DNA from: Aerococcus loyolae
GTDB lineage: Bacteria > Bacillota > Bacilli > Lactobacillales > Aerococcaceae
Assembly: GCF_002871915.2 (NCBI RefSeq)
Contig: NZ_CP126958.1
Coordinates: 1,240,001 to 1,304,000, forward strand
Length of the DNA: 64,000 nt
Direction of reading: 5' to 3'
The notes under the pieces were generated by a model, which saw only the letters and a list, made by a program, of their open reading frames with translations, was not told the origin of the DNA and made no database searches. The position numbers and the translations under genes were made by a program. Of the stretch, positions 7,646 to 15,664 are shown one piece after another (the stretch's first letter is position 1; the number at the start of each line of letters is the position of its first letter).

Positions 7646-7675
7646 ATAAGTCTCCCTTTAAACATAAATATATTT

Positions 7676-7704
7676 AGTATGACAAAGATATTGTTAATAT
7701 ACAA
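7676..7704 (-). promoter_or_regulatory. Promoter of the toxin-antitoxin-chaperone module
   Basis: On the minus strand, TTGTAT (7704-7699), 17 bases, CATACT (7681-7676), about 25 bases upstream of the toxin ribosome binding site. The surrounding 200 bases are very AT-rich. The remaining sequence from 7705 to 7870 holds nothing else I can name. Confidence 0.45.
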
Positions 7705-7874
7705 GATTTATGAAGTAAATTTCATATATTAATCTTAAATTCCTAATATAAATTAATAATATAATATTCCTTTTATCATTTAATAATTATTTTGGATAAG
7801 TATATCAATGAAATTAATTTTTCTCTTTAATTAGATCGGTTTTAGCATTTAAACACCTATATTAGCATAAAAGC

Positions 7875-7904
7875 TTGACAAAATCCGCTTGAATTGAGTA
7901 GAAT
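7875..7904 (+). promoter_or_regulatory. Promoter of tRNA-Arg
   Basis: TTGACA (7875-7880), 18 bases, TAGAAT (7899-7904), ending 16 bases before the tRNA. The -35 is consensus. Confidence 0.7.
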
Positions 7905-7920
7905 ATAAGAGTTGTTACTT

Positions 7921-7994
7921 CTCGGGGTAGCTCAGCTGGATAGAGCAACGGTCTTCTAAACCGTGGGTCGCGAGTTCGAATCTCGCTCTCGAGA
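7921..7994 (+). tRNA. tRNA-Arg (anticodon TCT)
   Basis: A full cloverleaf can be drawn. The acceptor stem is CTCGGGG with TCTCGAG (two G-U pairs); the D stem is GCTC/GAGC; the anticodon stem is ACGGT/ACCGT around CTTCTAA, giving anticodon TCT; the T stem is GCGAG/CTCGC around TTCGAAT; the discriminator is A. CCA is not encoded. A short inverted repeat TGAGTG/CACTCA (7999-8022) follows, probably the remains of a terminator whose distal part was displaced by the adjacent IS1182 element. I saw no second copy of the tRNA 3' end in the window that would mark an integrated island. Confidence 0.93.
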
Positions 7995-8068
7995 TAAGTG
8001 AGTGCATATAATAGAACACTCAAGCAAGTTAAAAGAGTCTGGGACAAAAGTCTACGGACTATAAAAAA

Positions 8069-8110
8069 AGAGAATCTACAAATTACTTAAGCGTGATTTG
8101 TAGATTCTCT
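8069..8110 (-). terminator. Terminator at the end of the IS1182 transposase gene
   Basis: A perfect 15-base inverted repeat AGAGAATCTACAAAT (8069-8083) / ATTTGTAGATTCTCT (8096-8110). On the minus strand it follows the transposase stop immediately and is followed by seven T's. The plus-strand side is also T-rich, so it may be bidirectional. Confidence 0.85.
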
Positions 8111-9639
8111 TATTTTCTTGCTTTTATTTTGCTATATTTTTTCAAATTATTGGCCATGAAGGCCAATCCAACATCAGTTTTAACCTTTGTTTTCCCTCTG
8201 AGGTTAAATCGAGTGAACCCTAAAATAGCCTTTATCTGGCCAAAAACTGGTTCAACGTCAATTTTCCGTTTGGAAAAGAGCCTAGATCCTTCTTCAGATA
8301 AAAGCTTCTGTGTTTCTATATTCTTTAATTCCTGATAGTTTTTATTATAGTAAAGCGCCTTTTGCGGCGCATTTTCTGGATCCAAAGGCTTATAAACCTG
8401 AATTTCAGAAATATAACCACTCATTTTATTTTTTCGTTTTTGGAGATGACTAAAGAAATAAACCGTGCCATCAGGATGTGTGAAAGTATTACTTTGCTTA
8501 TCGTAACTCCAATTATCCATATTTTTAGCTGATTTTTTATGTTTCTTTTTCTGCTCTTTATCAAACCGATTGTATTTAATCAAATGGTTAATTTTATGGT
8601 TATCTAAATAAGTAAGGTTTTCTTCGCTACCATAACCAGCATCAGCTACAATGCATTTCGGGGAATTAGGAAAACTTTCAACAAAGGGTTGTAAAGTCCG
8701 CGTATCCGTCGGATTGTGGAAAATATCATAATGAAGGACAAATTGGTTTTCAGTCGCTACTTGGATATTATATCCCGCTTTCAATTGCCCATTCATCATA
8801 TGGTCATCTTTCATTCGCATGAACGTAGCATCAGGATCTGTTTTTGAATAGCTATTTCTTCCGTTAAATGTTTCAAACTGTTTGGCATACTTTTGTTTGC
8901 GAGGTAGAAAATCTTGACTCACTTTACGGTAATGTTTTTTCAAACGACGGCGTTGTTGTTTACGTTGATCTGGCCCTTTTACAGGAGTTTCCTCAATATC
9001 TTCAGTGAGTTTATCGATTTCTTCCTTAAGCACTTTAGATATCTCTTGAAGCATCGTTTCTTCTAGATCTAAATTTTCATCATATTGGATGCCAGCATCA
9101 ACCATCGGTTGAATTTCATTAAAGTAATATTCACGTGAGGTCACTTTTAATCGTTCTGCATATTTTTCAGTTGCCTTTTTCCAAACAAAAGAATATTTAT
9201 TGGCATTCGCTTCAATTTTAGTTCCATCGATAAAGCAATTTTCTAAATGAATTAATTTCTCTAACTTTAACTGAGTGGTAAACTCAACGAATAGATTTTC
9301 TAATAAAGATCTGCAATTTTCTGAAGAACGGAAGCGATTAATCGTTCGATAGCTAATAACTTGTTGAGCGACTAGCCACTGCATGGGTAAATTTTCAACC
9401 ATCAGTTCCTCTATTTTTCTTCCGCTAAATACGCCTTTACTATAAGCATATAGAAGTGCCATGATTAAAGGCTTTGGATGATAGGCAGGACGGCCGTCCT
9501 GCGTACTGAAGCTTTCAAAGTATTTTTCATCCAGAGATTCAATAAAATTATAGATTGAAAATACAATATGATCTGGATCGATACATGCAGATAATTCTAG
9601 TGGAAGTGTTGTTTGATTCATGTTATATTGTATGTACAT
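8110..9639 (-). CDS. IS1182-family transposase
   Basis: DDE transposase of 509 residues. The chosen ATG (MYIQYNMNQT) has AAGGGGTG eight bases upstream. The N-terminal part (SIYNFIESLDE...FSTQDGRPAYHPKPLIMALLYAYSKG...SGRKIEELM) is the classic IS1182/DUF772 start. FIDGTKIEANANKYSFVWKK supplies the first acidic residue, CIVADAGYGSEENL the second, and the C-terminal FSKRKIDVEPVFGQIKAILGFTRFNLRG the Glu region. The frame is uninterrupted, so the element may be active. Confidence 0.95.
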   Translation of the reverse strand: MYIQYNMNQTTLPLELSACIDPDHIVFSIYNFIESLDEKYFESFSTQDGRPAYHPKPLIMALLYAYSKGVFSGRKIEELMVENLPMQWLVAQQVISYRTINRFRSSENCRSLLENLFVEFTTQLKLEKLIHLENCFIDGTKIEANANKYSFVWKKATEKYAERLKVTSREYYFNEIQPMVDAGIQYDENLDLEETMLQEISKVLKEEIDKLTEDIEETPVKGPDQRKQQRRRLKKHYRKVSQDFLPRKQKYAKQFETFNGRNSYSKTDPDATFMRMKDDHMMNGQLKAGYNIQVATENQFVLHYDIFHNPTDTRTLQPFVESFPNSPKCIVADAGYGSEENLTYLDNHKINHLIKYNRFDKEQKKKHKKSAKNMDNWSYDKQSNTFTHPDGTVYFFSHLQKRKNKMSGYISEIQVYKPLDPENAPQKALYYNKNYQELKNIETQKLLSEEGSRLFSKRKIDVEPVFGQIKAILGFTRFNLRGKTKVKTDVGLAFMANNLKKYSKIKARK

Positions 9640-9714
9640 AAGAAGCACCCCTTAATCTTTAGTGTGGTTACTAATATTATAACAGGGTGCTTTTTTAATA
9701 CCTAATTTTAAGTA

Positions 9715-9752
9715 AAAGGGTTAAGAAATTAGTGAAAACTAACTTCTTAACC
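9715..9752 (+). terminator. Hairpin inside the right end of IS1182
   Basis: AAAGGGTTAAGAAATTAGT and ACTAACTTCTTAACCCTTT pair at 18 of 19 positions around a GAAA loop, followed on the plus strand by further T's. It sits between the hflX end and the transposase start and would insulate the element from neighbouring transcription. Confidence 0.7.
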
Positions 9753-9790
9753 CTTTTTGTTTTGAGGCTTTTGTCCCAGACTCTTTTCTT

Positions 9791-11023
9791 TTACTCTGTT
9801 TTAGGAAGCGGAAGGTAGTCAGGCTTATAACCCATAATCTGATAAGATTCGCTTTCCTTATCGAATTCAAATTTTTCAATATAGAAACGGTTTTGATAAC
9901 CCAGCCATTCATTAGCTGCTTGAGGAGCGACTTGAACCGCAAAGGGTTGATAGATCGTCTTCACCTGGTCAATAATGGCCTGACGTAAGGCTTCAATATC
10001 TTGGCTATCCTGAGCCGACATCAAGAGATGAGGGCTGGACGGGGTAAGAACTTCTTGGTCCGACTCCACCTGGTCACGCTTATTATAGATATAGAGCTTG
10101 GGCAGGTCTTGCATATCCAAGTCTTCCAATAATTGGTTGACCACAGCTTCCTGTTCTAAGGCAAAGGCTGAAGAGGCATCTACAACAATCATCAATAAGT
10201 CCACATTGCGACTCTCTTCCAGGGTTGAATGGAAGGCATCGATAATCATGGGTGGCAGATCTTGGATAAAACCAACCGTATCTGTCAGGGTAATTTCAAA
10301 ATGGTTGGTCAGACTAAATTTTCGCGTTAAAGGGGTTAAGGTAGCGAAAAGTTGGTCAGCCTGGTAGGTTTGGGCGTCAGTTAAGGCATTGATCAAGGTC
10401 GACTTCCCGGCATTGGTATAGCCTAAGAGGCCGATTTTAAATAGACCTGACTTCTGCCGACGTTCCCGGGTTAACTCTCTTTGTTTCTCCACTTCTTTTA
10501 ACTCATGGCGGATTTTTTGAATTTCATTACGAAGAACACGGCGGTCTTGTTCCAACTTGGTCTCCCCTGGTCCCCGGGTACCGATTCCACCACCCAGCCG
10601 AGATAAGACCGTCCCCATCCCAGCTAGTCGGGGTAAGAGGTATTCATTCTGGGCCAAGGCTACCTGCAACTTTCCTTCCTTAGACGTTGCCCGGCTGGCA
10701 AAAATGTCTAAGATTAATTGGACCCGGTCAATGACGGGACAATCAATAGCCTCTTGTAGGTTGCGGTTTTGTGAAGGGGACAATTGTTGGTAAAAAATCA
10801 CCAAGTCAATGTCTAGCTCTTGGCTTAGATCATGAATTTCTCGAACTTTACCGCTCCCGATCAAGTAACGGGCATCTTCTTGGTCGCGTTTCTGACTTTG
10901 CCGGCTGACCACTTGGCCACCCGCTGTTTCTACTAAAGCTGCTAATTCATCCATTTGCATAGTGAAACGCAGGTCTGTGGTTTGAGGGAGTTGTAAACCG
11001 ATTATTAATACATTTTCTTGCAT
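9791..11023 (-). CDS. hflX: GTPase HflX
   Basis: Ribosome-associated GTPase of 410 residues that splits stalled or hibernating 70S ribosomes. The N-terminal HflX domain contains RYLIGSGKV and DLVIFYQQLSPSQNRNL, followed by the glycine-rich GGGIGTRGPGETKLE segment and a helical hinge. The G domain shows GLLGYTNAGKST (G1), TLTPLTR (G2 region), DTVGFIQDLP (G3) and YNKRD (G4). It follows miaA by 19 bases and ends the long minus-strand housekeeping operon; its stop codon is three bases from the IS1182 end, so the original downstream sequence is gone. Confidence 0.95.
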   Translation of the reverse strand: MQENVLIIGLQLPQTTDLRFTMQMDELAALVETAGGQVVSRQSQKRDQEDARYLIGSGKVREIHDLSQELDIDLVIFYQQLSPSQNRNLQEAIDCPVIDRVQLILDIFASRATSKEGKLQVALAQNEYLLPRLAGMGTVLSRLGGGIGTRGPGETKLEQDRRVLRNEIQKIRHELKEVEKQRELTRERRQKSGLFKIGLLGYTNAGKSTLINALTDAQTYQADQLFATLTPLTRKFSLTNHFEITLTDTVGFIQDLPPMIIDAFHSTLEESRNVDLLMIVVDASSAFALEQEAVVNQLLEDLDMQDLPKLYIYNKRDQVESDQEVLTPSSPHLLMSAQDSQDIEALRQAIIDQVKTIYQPFAVQVAPQAANEWLGYQNRFYIEKFEFDKESESYQIMGYKPDYLPLPKTE

Positions 11024-11042
11024 AGAAACCTCCTTTCAGACT

Positions 11043-11981
11043 CTATTCTTCTAGGAAAGCTGCCACATCACTAATCACAGTAGCTAAGCTATCCTCTTCT
11101 TCAACTAGATTATACCAGTGAACTAGGTCCATGCGGTTCTTCAGCCAGGTTAACTGCCGTTTAGCATAGCGTCTCGAATTTCGTTTTAGACGGTTGAGGC
11201 TAGTATCTAAGTCCTCTTCCCCCCTTAAATAGGGAAAGACTTCCTTGTAGCCGATGGATTGTAAGCTTTGGCTTTTAGGATCTAGGTCTTGGTCTAAGAG
11301 CCACTGGGCTTCTTGGAGCAAACCTTGGTCGACCATCACATCTACCCTGTGGTTAATGCGCTCATACAAACGCTGGCGGTCACAGTGGAGGCCGATGAAG
11401 TAATAGTCATAGGGACTGTGATGGTCATCATGAGTTTCCTTGGCTTGGGAGAAGAGCTGATCAGAAAAGGTCCCTACCTCTAGGGCGCGGATCACCCGCT
11501 TCACATTATTAGGATGGATCTTTTCCGCGGCTTGGGGATCTAAATCCTCTAGTTTTTGGTGGAGGGCTTGGTTACCGTGACTGGCTGCAAAGTTTTCCAT
11601 TTGCTGTCTAAAGTCTGGCCGAGGTTCAACCTGGCCTCCTAAAGAAAGGTCAAAGAGAAAGGACTCCAGATAGAGCCCCGTTCCCCCGACTAAAATGGGC
11701 AAATCTTGGTCAGCTTCGATTTCTCCAACCGCCGATTCAGCATCCCGCTTAAAGTCAGCCACCGTATAAGGCTGATCAACTGACCTGATATCGAGCAAAT
11801 GATGGGGAATCCCTTGTCGCTCATCTAGGGTCGCCTTGGCGGTACCGATATCTAAGCCCTGGTAAACTTGCATGGCGTCACCATTAATGACCTGACCCTG
11901 GAAATGCTTGGCCAATTCAATACTTAGGGCGGTTTTACCTACGGCGGTAGGACCACCAATACAAATTAGCTTAGTCTTCAT
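11043..11981 (-). CDS. miaA: tRNA dimethylallyltransferase MiaA
   Basis: Transfers an isoprenyl group from DMAPP to N6 of A37 in tRNAs reading UNN codons. The 312-residue protein shows the P-loop GGPTAVGKTALS at residues 9-20, then NGDAMQVYQGLDIGTAK, the lid region with HHLLD and PYTVADF, VGGTGLYLES, and the C-terminal tRNA-binding helix RYAKRQLTWLKNR. It overlaps the end of recN by 11 bases, so translation is probably coupled. Its substrate comes from the pathway that also feeds the ispA product encoded three genes upstream. Confidence 0.96.
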   Translation of the reverse strand: MKTKLICIGGPTAVGKTALSIELAKHFQGQVINGDAMQVYQGLDIGTAKATLDERQGIPHHLLDIRSVDQPYTVADFKRDAESAVGEIEADQDLPILVGGTGLYLESFLFDLSLGGQVEPRPDFRQQMENFAASHGNQALHQKLEDLDPQAAEKIHPNNVKRVIRALEVGTFSDQLFSQAKETHDDHHSPYDYYFIGLHCDRQRLYERINHRVDVMVDQGLLQEAQWLLDQDLDPKSQSLQSIGYKEVFPYLRGEEDLDTSLNRLKRNSRRYAKRQLTWLKNRMDLVHWYNLVEEEDSLATVISDVAAFLEE

Positions 11982-13683
11982 GAATATCTTGCCTTCTTTG
12001 TTGACGATAGTCTTGGGCCTGTTTCAACTGGTCTTGGGCAGCTCGGCGACTGGCTTCAGTCATAATTTCACCAGTCGTCATGTGGCCAATCTCACCAATT
12101 CGTTCCTCTTCATTCAAGCGGCTCACTTGAGTTTGGGTCTGGTCTTTATCACTGACTTTAGCGATATGTAATTGCTGGTCAGCCATGGCAGCCACTTGGG
12201 AAAGATGGGAAATACACAGGACTTGGGCTGATAAGGCAATCTCAAACATCTTGTTAGCAATGGCTTGGGCCACCCGTCCACTCACCCCAGTGTCCACTTC
12301 GTCAAAGACCACCGTGGAAGTGGGTCGACTAGCCTGCAAAATGGCCTTAATAGCTAAGATAATCCGCGAAAGCTCTCCGCCACTGGCAATTTTATGTAGG
12401 GGGCGTAAGGGTTCGCCGGGGTTGGTTTGAATATAGAAGGTCACTTCATCCGCTCCAGAAGCGGCAAAGCTTTTTCTTTGTTTAAAGTCAACCGCAAAGC
12501 GGGTGTTTTTCATATATAAGTCGGCCAGCTGTTCTTCAATGGCTGCTTCCAATTCTTCTGCCACTGTCAGGCGCTTTTGATGGAGGGCCTTGGCAGACTT
12601 GGCAATGGCTTGCTTTGCCTGCTTAAAGTCAGCCTCTAATTCTTCTTGGTGGTTTTCCCGGTCTTGTAAGTCTTGATAGTCCTTTTGGGCCTCTTGATAA
12701 TAAGCTAAGATTTCAGCAATCGACTTGCCATACTTATGCTTCAATTGGTCAATCGTGGCTAACCGTTCTTCAATCTGGTCCAAGCGTCTAGGGTCATAAG
12801 ATAAAGCGTCCAAGTTATCGCGAATACTGTAAGCCAGTTCCTGGACACTGTAGTAGGCGGATTGGGCTTGTTCATAATAGGCCTTATAATCACTATCCAA
12901 GTCTTCAATTTGTCCTAAAGCCTGGCTGGACTCACTCAGTAAGTCCACCGCATTGCCTTCCCCTTCTGACAAAGCATTGAGCGCTTGACCTAGGGAAGCA
13001 ACAATATTTTGATAGCTTTGCAGCTTTTGCCGCTCTTCGGTTAATTCTTCGTCCTCACCCTCGACCAATTGGGCCAGTTCAATTTCATTGAGTTGAAACT
13101 TCAATAAATCCAGACGTTGGGCCACCTCTTGCTCATTTAAGGCAAAGTCTTTGATAGCTTTTTTAGCCTGGCGGTAGTTTTGATAGTCTTTTTCATAGTC
13201 TTCCTTTTCTTGGACAATCCGCTTACCGGCATATTGGTCTAAGAGGTCCAGGTGGTTTTTAGGGTCAAGTAGGCTTTGGTGTTCGTTTTGCCCATGGATT
13301 TCCAGTAAATAATCGCCCAATTCCTTGAGCAGAGAGACCGTTAAGGGCACGCCATTCACCTTGATGGTATTGCGCCCCTTTTGGTCTAAGGTCCGGGTAA
13401 TTAATAATTGATCATCTTCAAAGGGAATCTCTTGGTCCTTGAGAAAATCCCGCCCTGCTTGGGAAAAATCAGGTAAGTAAAAAATCCCCCGTAATTTTAA
13501 GGATTTTGTCCCATAGCGGATAAAGTCGACTGAACCCCGGCCACCAGCTAAGAGCCCGAGAGCATCGATAATGATAGACTTCCCTGCCCCCGTTTCTCCG
13601 GTAAGGACCGTCATGCCTTCATCAAAGTCAATGGTCACTTGGTCGATAATGGCAAAATTTTCAATGACGATATTTTGTAACAT
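11971..13683 (-). CDS. recN: DNA repair protein RecN
   Basis: SMC-like ATPase of double-strand-break repair, 570 residues. The Walker A motif LTGETGAGKSIIID lies at residues 27-40; a central coiled coil (about 155-370, rich in E, Q, K and L) separates it from the C-terminal half with the ABC signature region KIASGGELSRIILA and Walker B STVVFDEVDTGVSG. It lies downstream of tlyA by 15 bases and overlaps miaA. The order tlyA-recN is common in Firmicutes. Confidence 0.96.
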   Translation of the reverse strand: MLQNIVIENFAIIDQVTIDFDEGMTVLTGETGAGKSIIIDALGLLAGGRGSVDFIRYGTKSLKLRGIFYLPDFSQAGRDFLKDQEIPFEDDQLLITRTLDQKGRNTIKVNGVPLTVSLLKELGDYLLEIHGQNEHQSLLDPKNHLDLLDQYAGKRIVQEKEDYEKDYQNYRQAKKAIKDFALNEQEVAQRLDLLKFQLNEIELAQLVEGEDEELTEERQKLQSYQNIVASLGQALNALSEGEGNAVDLLSESSQALGQIEDLDSDYKAYYEQAQSAYYSVQELAYSIRDNLDALSYDPRRLDQIEERLATIDQLKHKYGKSIAEILAYYQEAQKDYQDLQDRENHQEELEADFKQAKQAIAKSAKALHQKRLTVAEELEAAIEEQLADLYMKNTRFAVDFKQRKSFAASGADEVTFYIQTNPGEPLRPLHKIASGGELSRIILAIKAILQASRPTSTVVFDEVDTGVSGRVAQAIANKMFEIALSAQVLCISHLSQVAAMADQQLHIAKVSDKDQTQTQVSRLNEEERIGEIGHMTTGEIMTEASRRAAQDQLKQAQDYRQQRRQDIHED

Positions 13684-13698
13684 GACCCCTTTTCCTTT

Positions 13699-14517
13699 CT
13701 AATGAAATTGTTGGTGGGCAGCTTGGACAACTTCCTGGCTATTGACTTGGTCGGCAATTTCGCCCTGATGATCTTCTTGGTGGTTTTGGAGCAGGGTTAG
13801 AAATTCGATATTTCCCGTTCCGCCAGTAATTGGGGAATAGGTCAGGTCTAAGACATCATAGCCCATTTCAGTCGCGGCTTGAAAGATCATATCAATGACT
13901 TCTTCATGGATTTTTCCGTCCCTGACTAAGCCTTTCTTCCCTACCTTATCCTTGCCCGCTTCAAATTGGGGCTTAATCAAGGCCACCACCTTGCCTTGGT
14001 CTTTAAGGATGGCTTTAAGTGGCGGTAGGATGAGTTTTAAGGAGATAAAGGAAACATCAATCACGGCAATATCAGGCACGCCTTCAGTAAAGTCTTCCGG
14101 TTGGCTGTAACGGAAATTAGTCTGCTCCATCACGGTTACCCGGTCATCATTACGGATCTTCCAATCCAGTTGGTTGGTCCCCACATCCAAGGCATAAGAA
14201 TGGACCGCTCCGTTTTGCAGAGCCACATCGGTAAAACCTCCAGTAGAAGAACCAATATCTAAGACATTTAAACCAGTAAAATCTAAGCCAAATTTCTTGA
14301 TGGCCTTTTCCAATTTAAAGCCACCCCGAGACACATAGGGCAGTTCATGGCCCTTTCTTTCTAAGACTGATTCGACGGGGATTTTTTCTCCGGCTTTGTC
14401 AATCCGTTCTTGTTTTTCATTATAGATCTTGCCCGCCATAATTAAACGCTTGGCCTTTTCTCTGGAATCAGCTAGCCCTTGGCGGACCACCATAATATCT
14501 GCACGTTCTTTTGTCAT
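13699..14517 (-). CDS. tlyA: TlyA-family rRNA 2'-O-methyltransferase (YqxC type)
   Basis: Protein of 272 residues with an N-terminal S4 RNA-binding domain (ERADIMVVRQGLADSREKAKRLIMAGKIY, residues 4-32 and on) and an FtsJ-like methyltransferase domain with NVLDIGSSTGGFTDVAL as the SAM-binding loop, DVGTNQLDWKI, and VIDVSFISLKLILPPL near the active site. The family methylates ribose in 16S/23S rRNA; old annotations call it haemolysin A. It lies between ispA and recN in the housekeeping operon. Confidence 0.92.
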   Translation of the reverse strand: MTKERADIMVVRQGLADSREKAKRLIMAGKIYNEKQERIDKAGEKIPVESVLERKGHELPYVSRGGFKLEKAIKKFGLDFTGLNVLDIGSSTGGFTDVALQNGAVHSYALDVGTNQLDWKIRNDDRVTVMEQTNFRYSQPEDFTEGVPDIAVIDVSFISLKLILPPLKAILKDQGKVVALIKPQFEAGKDKVGKKGLVRDGKIHEEVIDMIFQAATEMGYDVLDLTYSPITGGTGNIEFLTLLQNHQEDHQGEIADQVNSQEVVQAAHQQFH

Positions 14518-14519
14518 GG

Positions 14520-15419
14520 CTATCCCTTTCCATAATCCATGCTGAGGTAATTGAGGAAGTCGCTTAATAATTGCGGATCGAAGTTTGCTGATTGATGGCT
14601 TAAATCATCCAGGGCAGCTTGGCAGGCTTGCCGTTCTTTATCCAAGGCCTCTAGCGCCCCTTCTGTACCGAGGAGGCTAGGATAGGTGTTCTTATCACTG
14701 TCTAAGTCCCCATGCGACTTCTTGCCCCGCTCTTCATCTGTCCACATGACTTCTTGGAGGTCGTTTTGGATTTGATAGGCAATGCCGAAGTGTTTGGCAT
14801 ATCTGGCTAGCGAATCCTTAGCGGCCGTGTCAAGGCCCATGATTAAAGCAGGAGCCATAATAGCAAAGTAAATCAGGGCTCCGGTCTTCTTAGCATGTAA
14901 GTTCTTAAGTTCTTCGATTTTTAAGTGTTTTTCTTCACTGGCCATATCCATAATCTGCCCGTCTACCATGCCTGACTTGCCAGCCGCTTGGGCTAAAAGC
15001 TGAACCAGTTGCAGGCTGAGCTTAGGATCAATGTCTTCCTGACCTTGGCTTAAGACTTCAAAAGCTAGGGTTAGTAAGGCATCCCCTGCTAAGATAGCCG
15101 TGGCTTCGTCAAACTTCTTATGGTTGGTGAGTTGACCGCGACGATAGTCATCATTATCCATGGCCGGTAAATCGTCATGGATCAAGGAATAGGTATGGAT
15201 ATATTCCAGGGCACAGGCTGGCGCCAGACCTAAGTGATAATCATAGCCAAAGCTCGCTAGCATGGCTAATAAGAGGCTAGGGCGGAGGCGTTTGCCCCCA
15301 TTTTCTAAGGAATAGCGCATGGAAGCCAGCAGACTATCCTGGCTATCCTGACCTAAATTCTTCACTAAAGCCGCCTCTAAGTCGCTGTTAATGCTTTGGC
15401 GGAAGCTTTTTAAATCCAT
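14520..15419 (-). CDS. ispA: Short-chain polyprenyl diphosphate synthase (farnesyl diphosphate synthase type)
   Basis: Trans-isoprenyl diphosphate synthase of 299 residues that extends DMAPP with IPP for undecaprenyl phosphate and other isoprenoids. The GGKRLRP substrate motif and the first aspartate-rich motif DDLPAMDND (residues 82-90) are intact. The second motif, normally DDxxD, reads NDLQE at 219-223, so its first Asp is Asn and its last is Glu, which is atypical. The start overlaps the xseB stop (TAATG). The xseA-xseB-ispA-tlyA order supports the assignment. Confidence 0.92.
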   Translation of the reverse strand: MDLKSFRQSINSDLEAALVKNLGQDSQDSLLASMRYSLENGGKRLRPSLLLAMLASFGYDYHLGLAPACALEYIHTYSLIHDDLPAMDNDDYRRGQLTNHKKFDEATAILAGDALLTLAFEVLSQGQEDIDPKLSLQLVQLLAQAAGKSGMVDGQIMDMASEEKHLKIEELKNLHAKKTGALIYFAIMAPALIMGLDTAAKDSLARYAKHFGIAYQIQNDLQEVMWTDEERGKKSHGDLDSDKNTYPSLLGTEGALEALDKERQACQAALDDLSHQSANFDPQLLSDFLNYLSMDYGKG

Positions 15420-15664
15420 TATTGGTCCTCATTTCCCTTGGCAACTTCAAATTCTTCCAATTCATCCTGGTCATTCATGAGTTTAGCCATGGTTTTTTCG
15501 GCTTTTTCTAAGCTTTGGCTACAGTAATTAGAGAGCTTGACCCCCCTTTGGAAGGCATCCATGGATTCTTTCAGAGGGATGTCGCCATTTTGTAGTTGGG
15601 CGACAATGCCTTCTAATTCCTTTAAAGCTTCTTCAAAGCTTAATTCCTCTATCTTACTATTCAT
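15419..15664 (-). CDS. xseB: Exodeoxyribonuclease VII small subunit
   Basis: Small helical subunit of 81 residues that joins XseA in exonuclease VII. SFEEALKELEGIVAQLQNGDIPLKESMDAFQRGVKL is the conserved family core. Two ATGs are available at 15670 and 15664; the second is preferred because AAGGAG lies only one base before the first but seven before the second. The gene overlaps the end of xseA and touches ispA. Confidence 0.95.
   Translation of the reverse strand: MNSKIEELSFEEALKELEGIVAQLQNGDIPLKESMDAFQRGVKLSNYCSQSLEKAEKTMAKLMNDQDELEEFEVAKGNEDQ

Larger units (their letters stand above)
8031..9787 (-). mobile_element. IS1182-family insertion sequence, complete
   Basis: Terminal inverted repeats AAAAGAGTCTGGGACAAAAG (8031-8050) and its perfect complement (9768-9787) bound 1757 bases that contain one intact transposase on the minus strand. 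Each end carries its own hairpin that would stop transcription entering or leaving. No convincing target duplication flanks it. The right end stops three bases past the hflX stop codon, so the element has replaced or displaced whatever followed hflX. Confidence 0.9.

Noticed and set aside
7921..7994. tRNA-Arg as attachment site of an integrated element
   Set aside because: I saw no duplicated tRNA 3' end and no integrase in the window.
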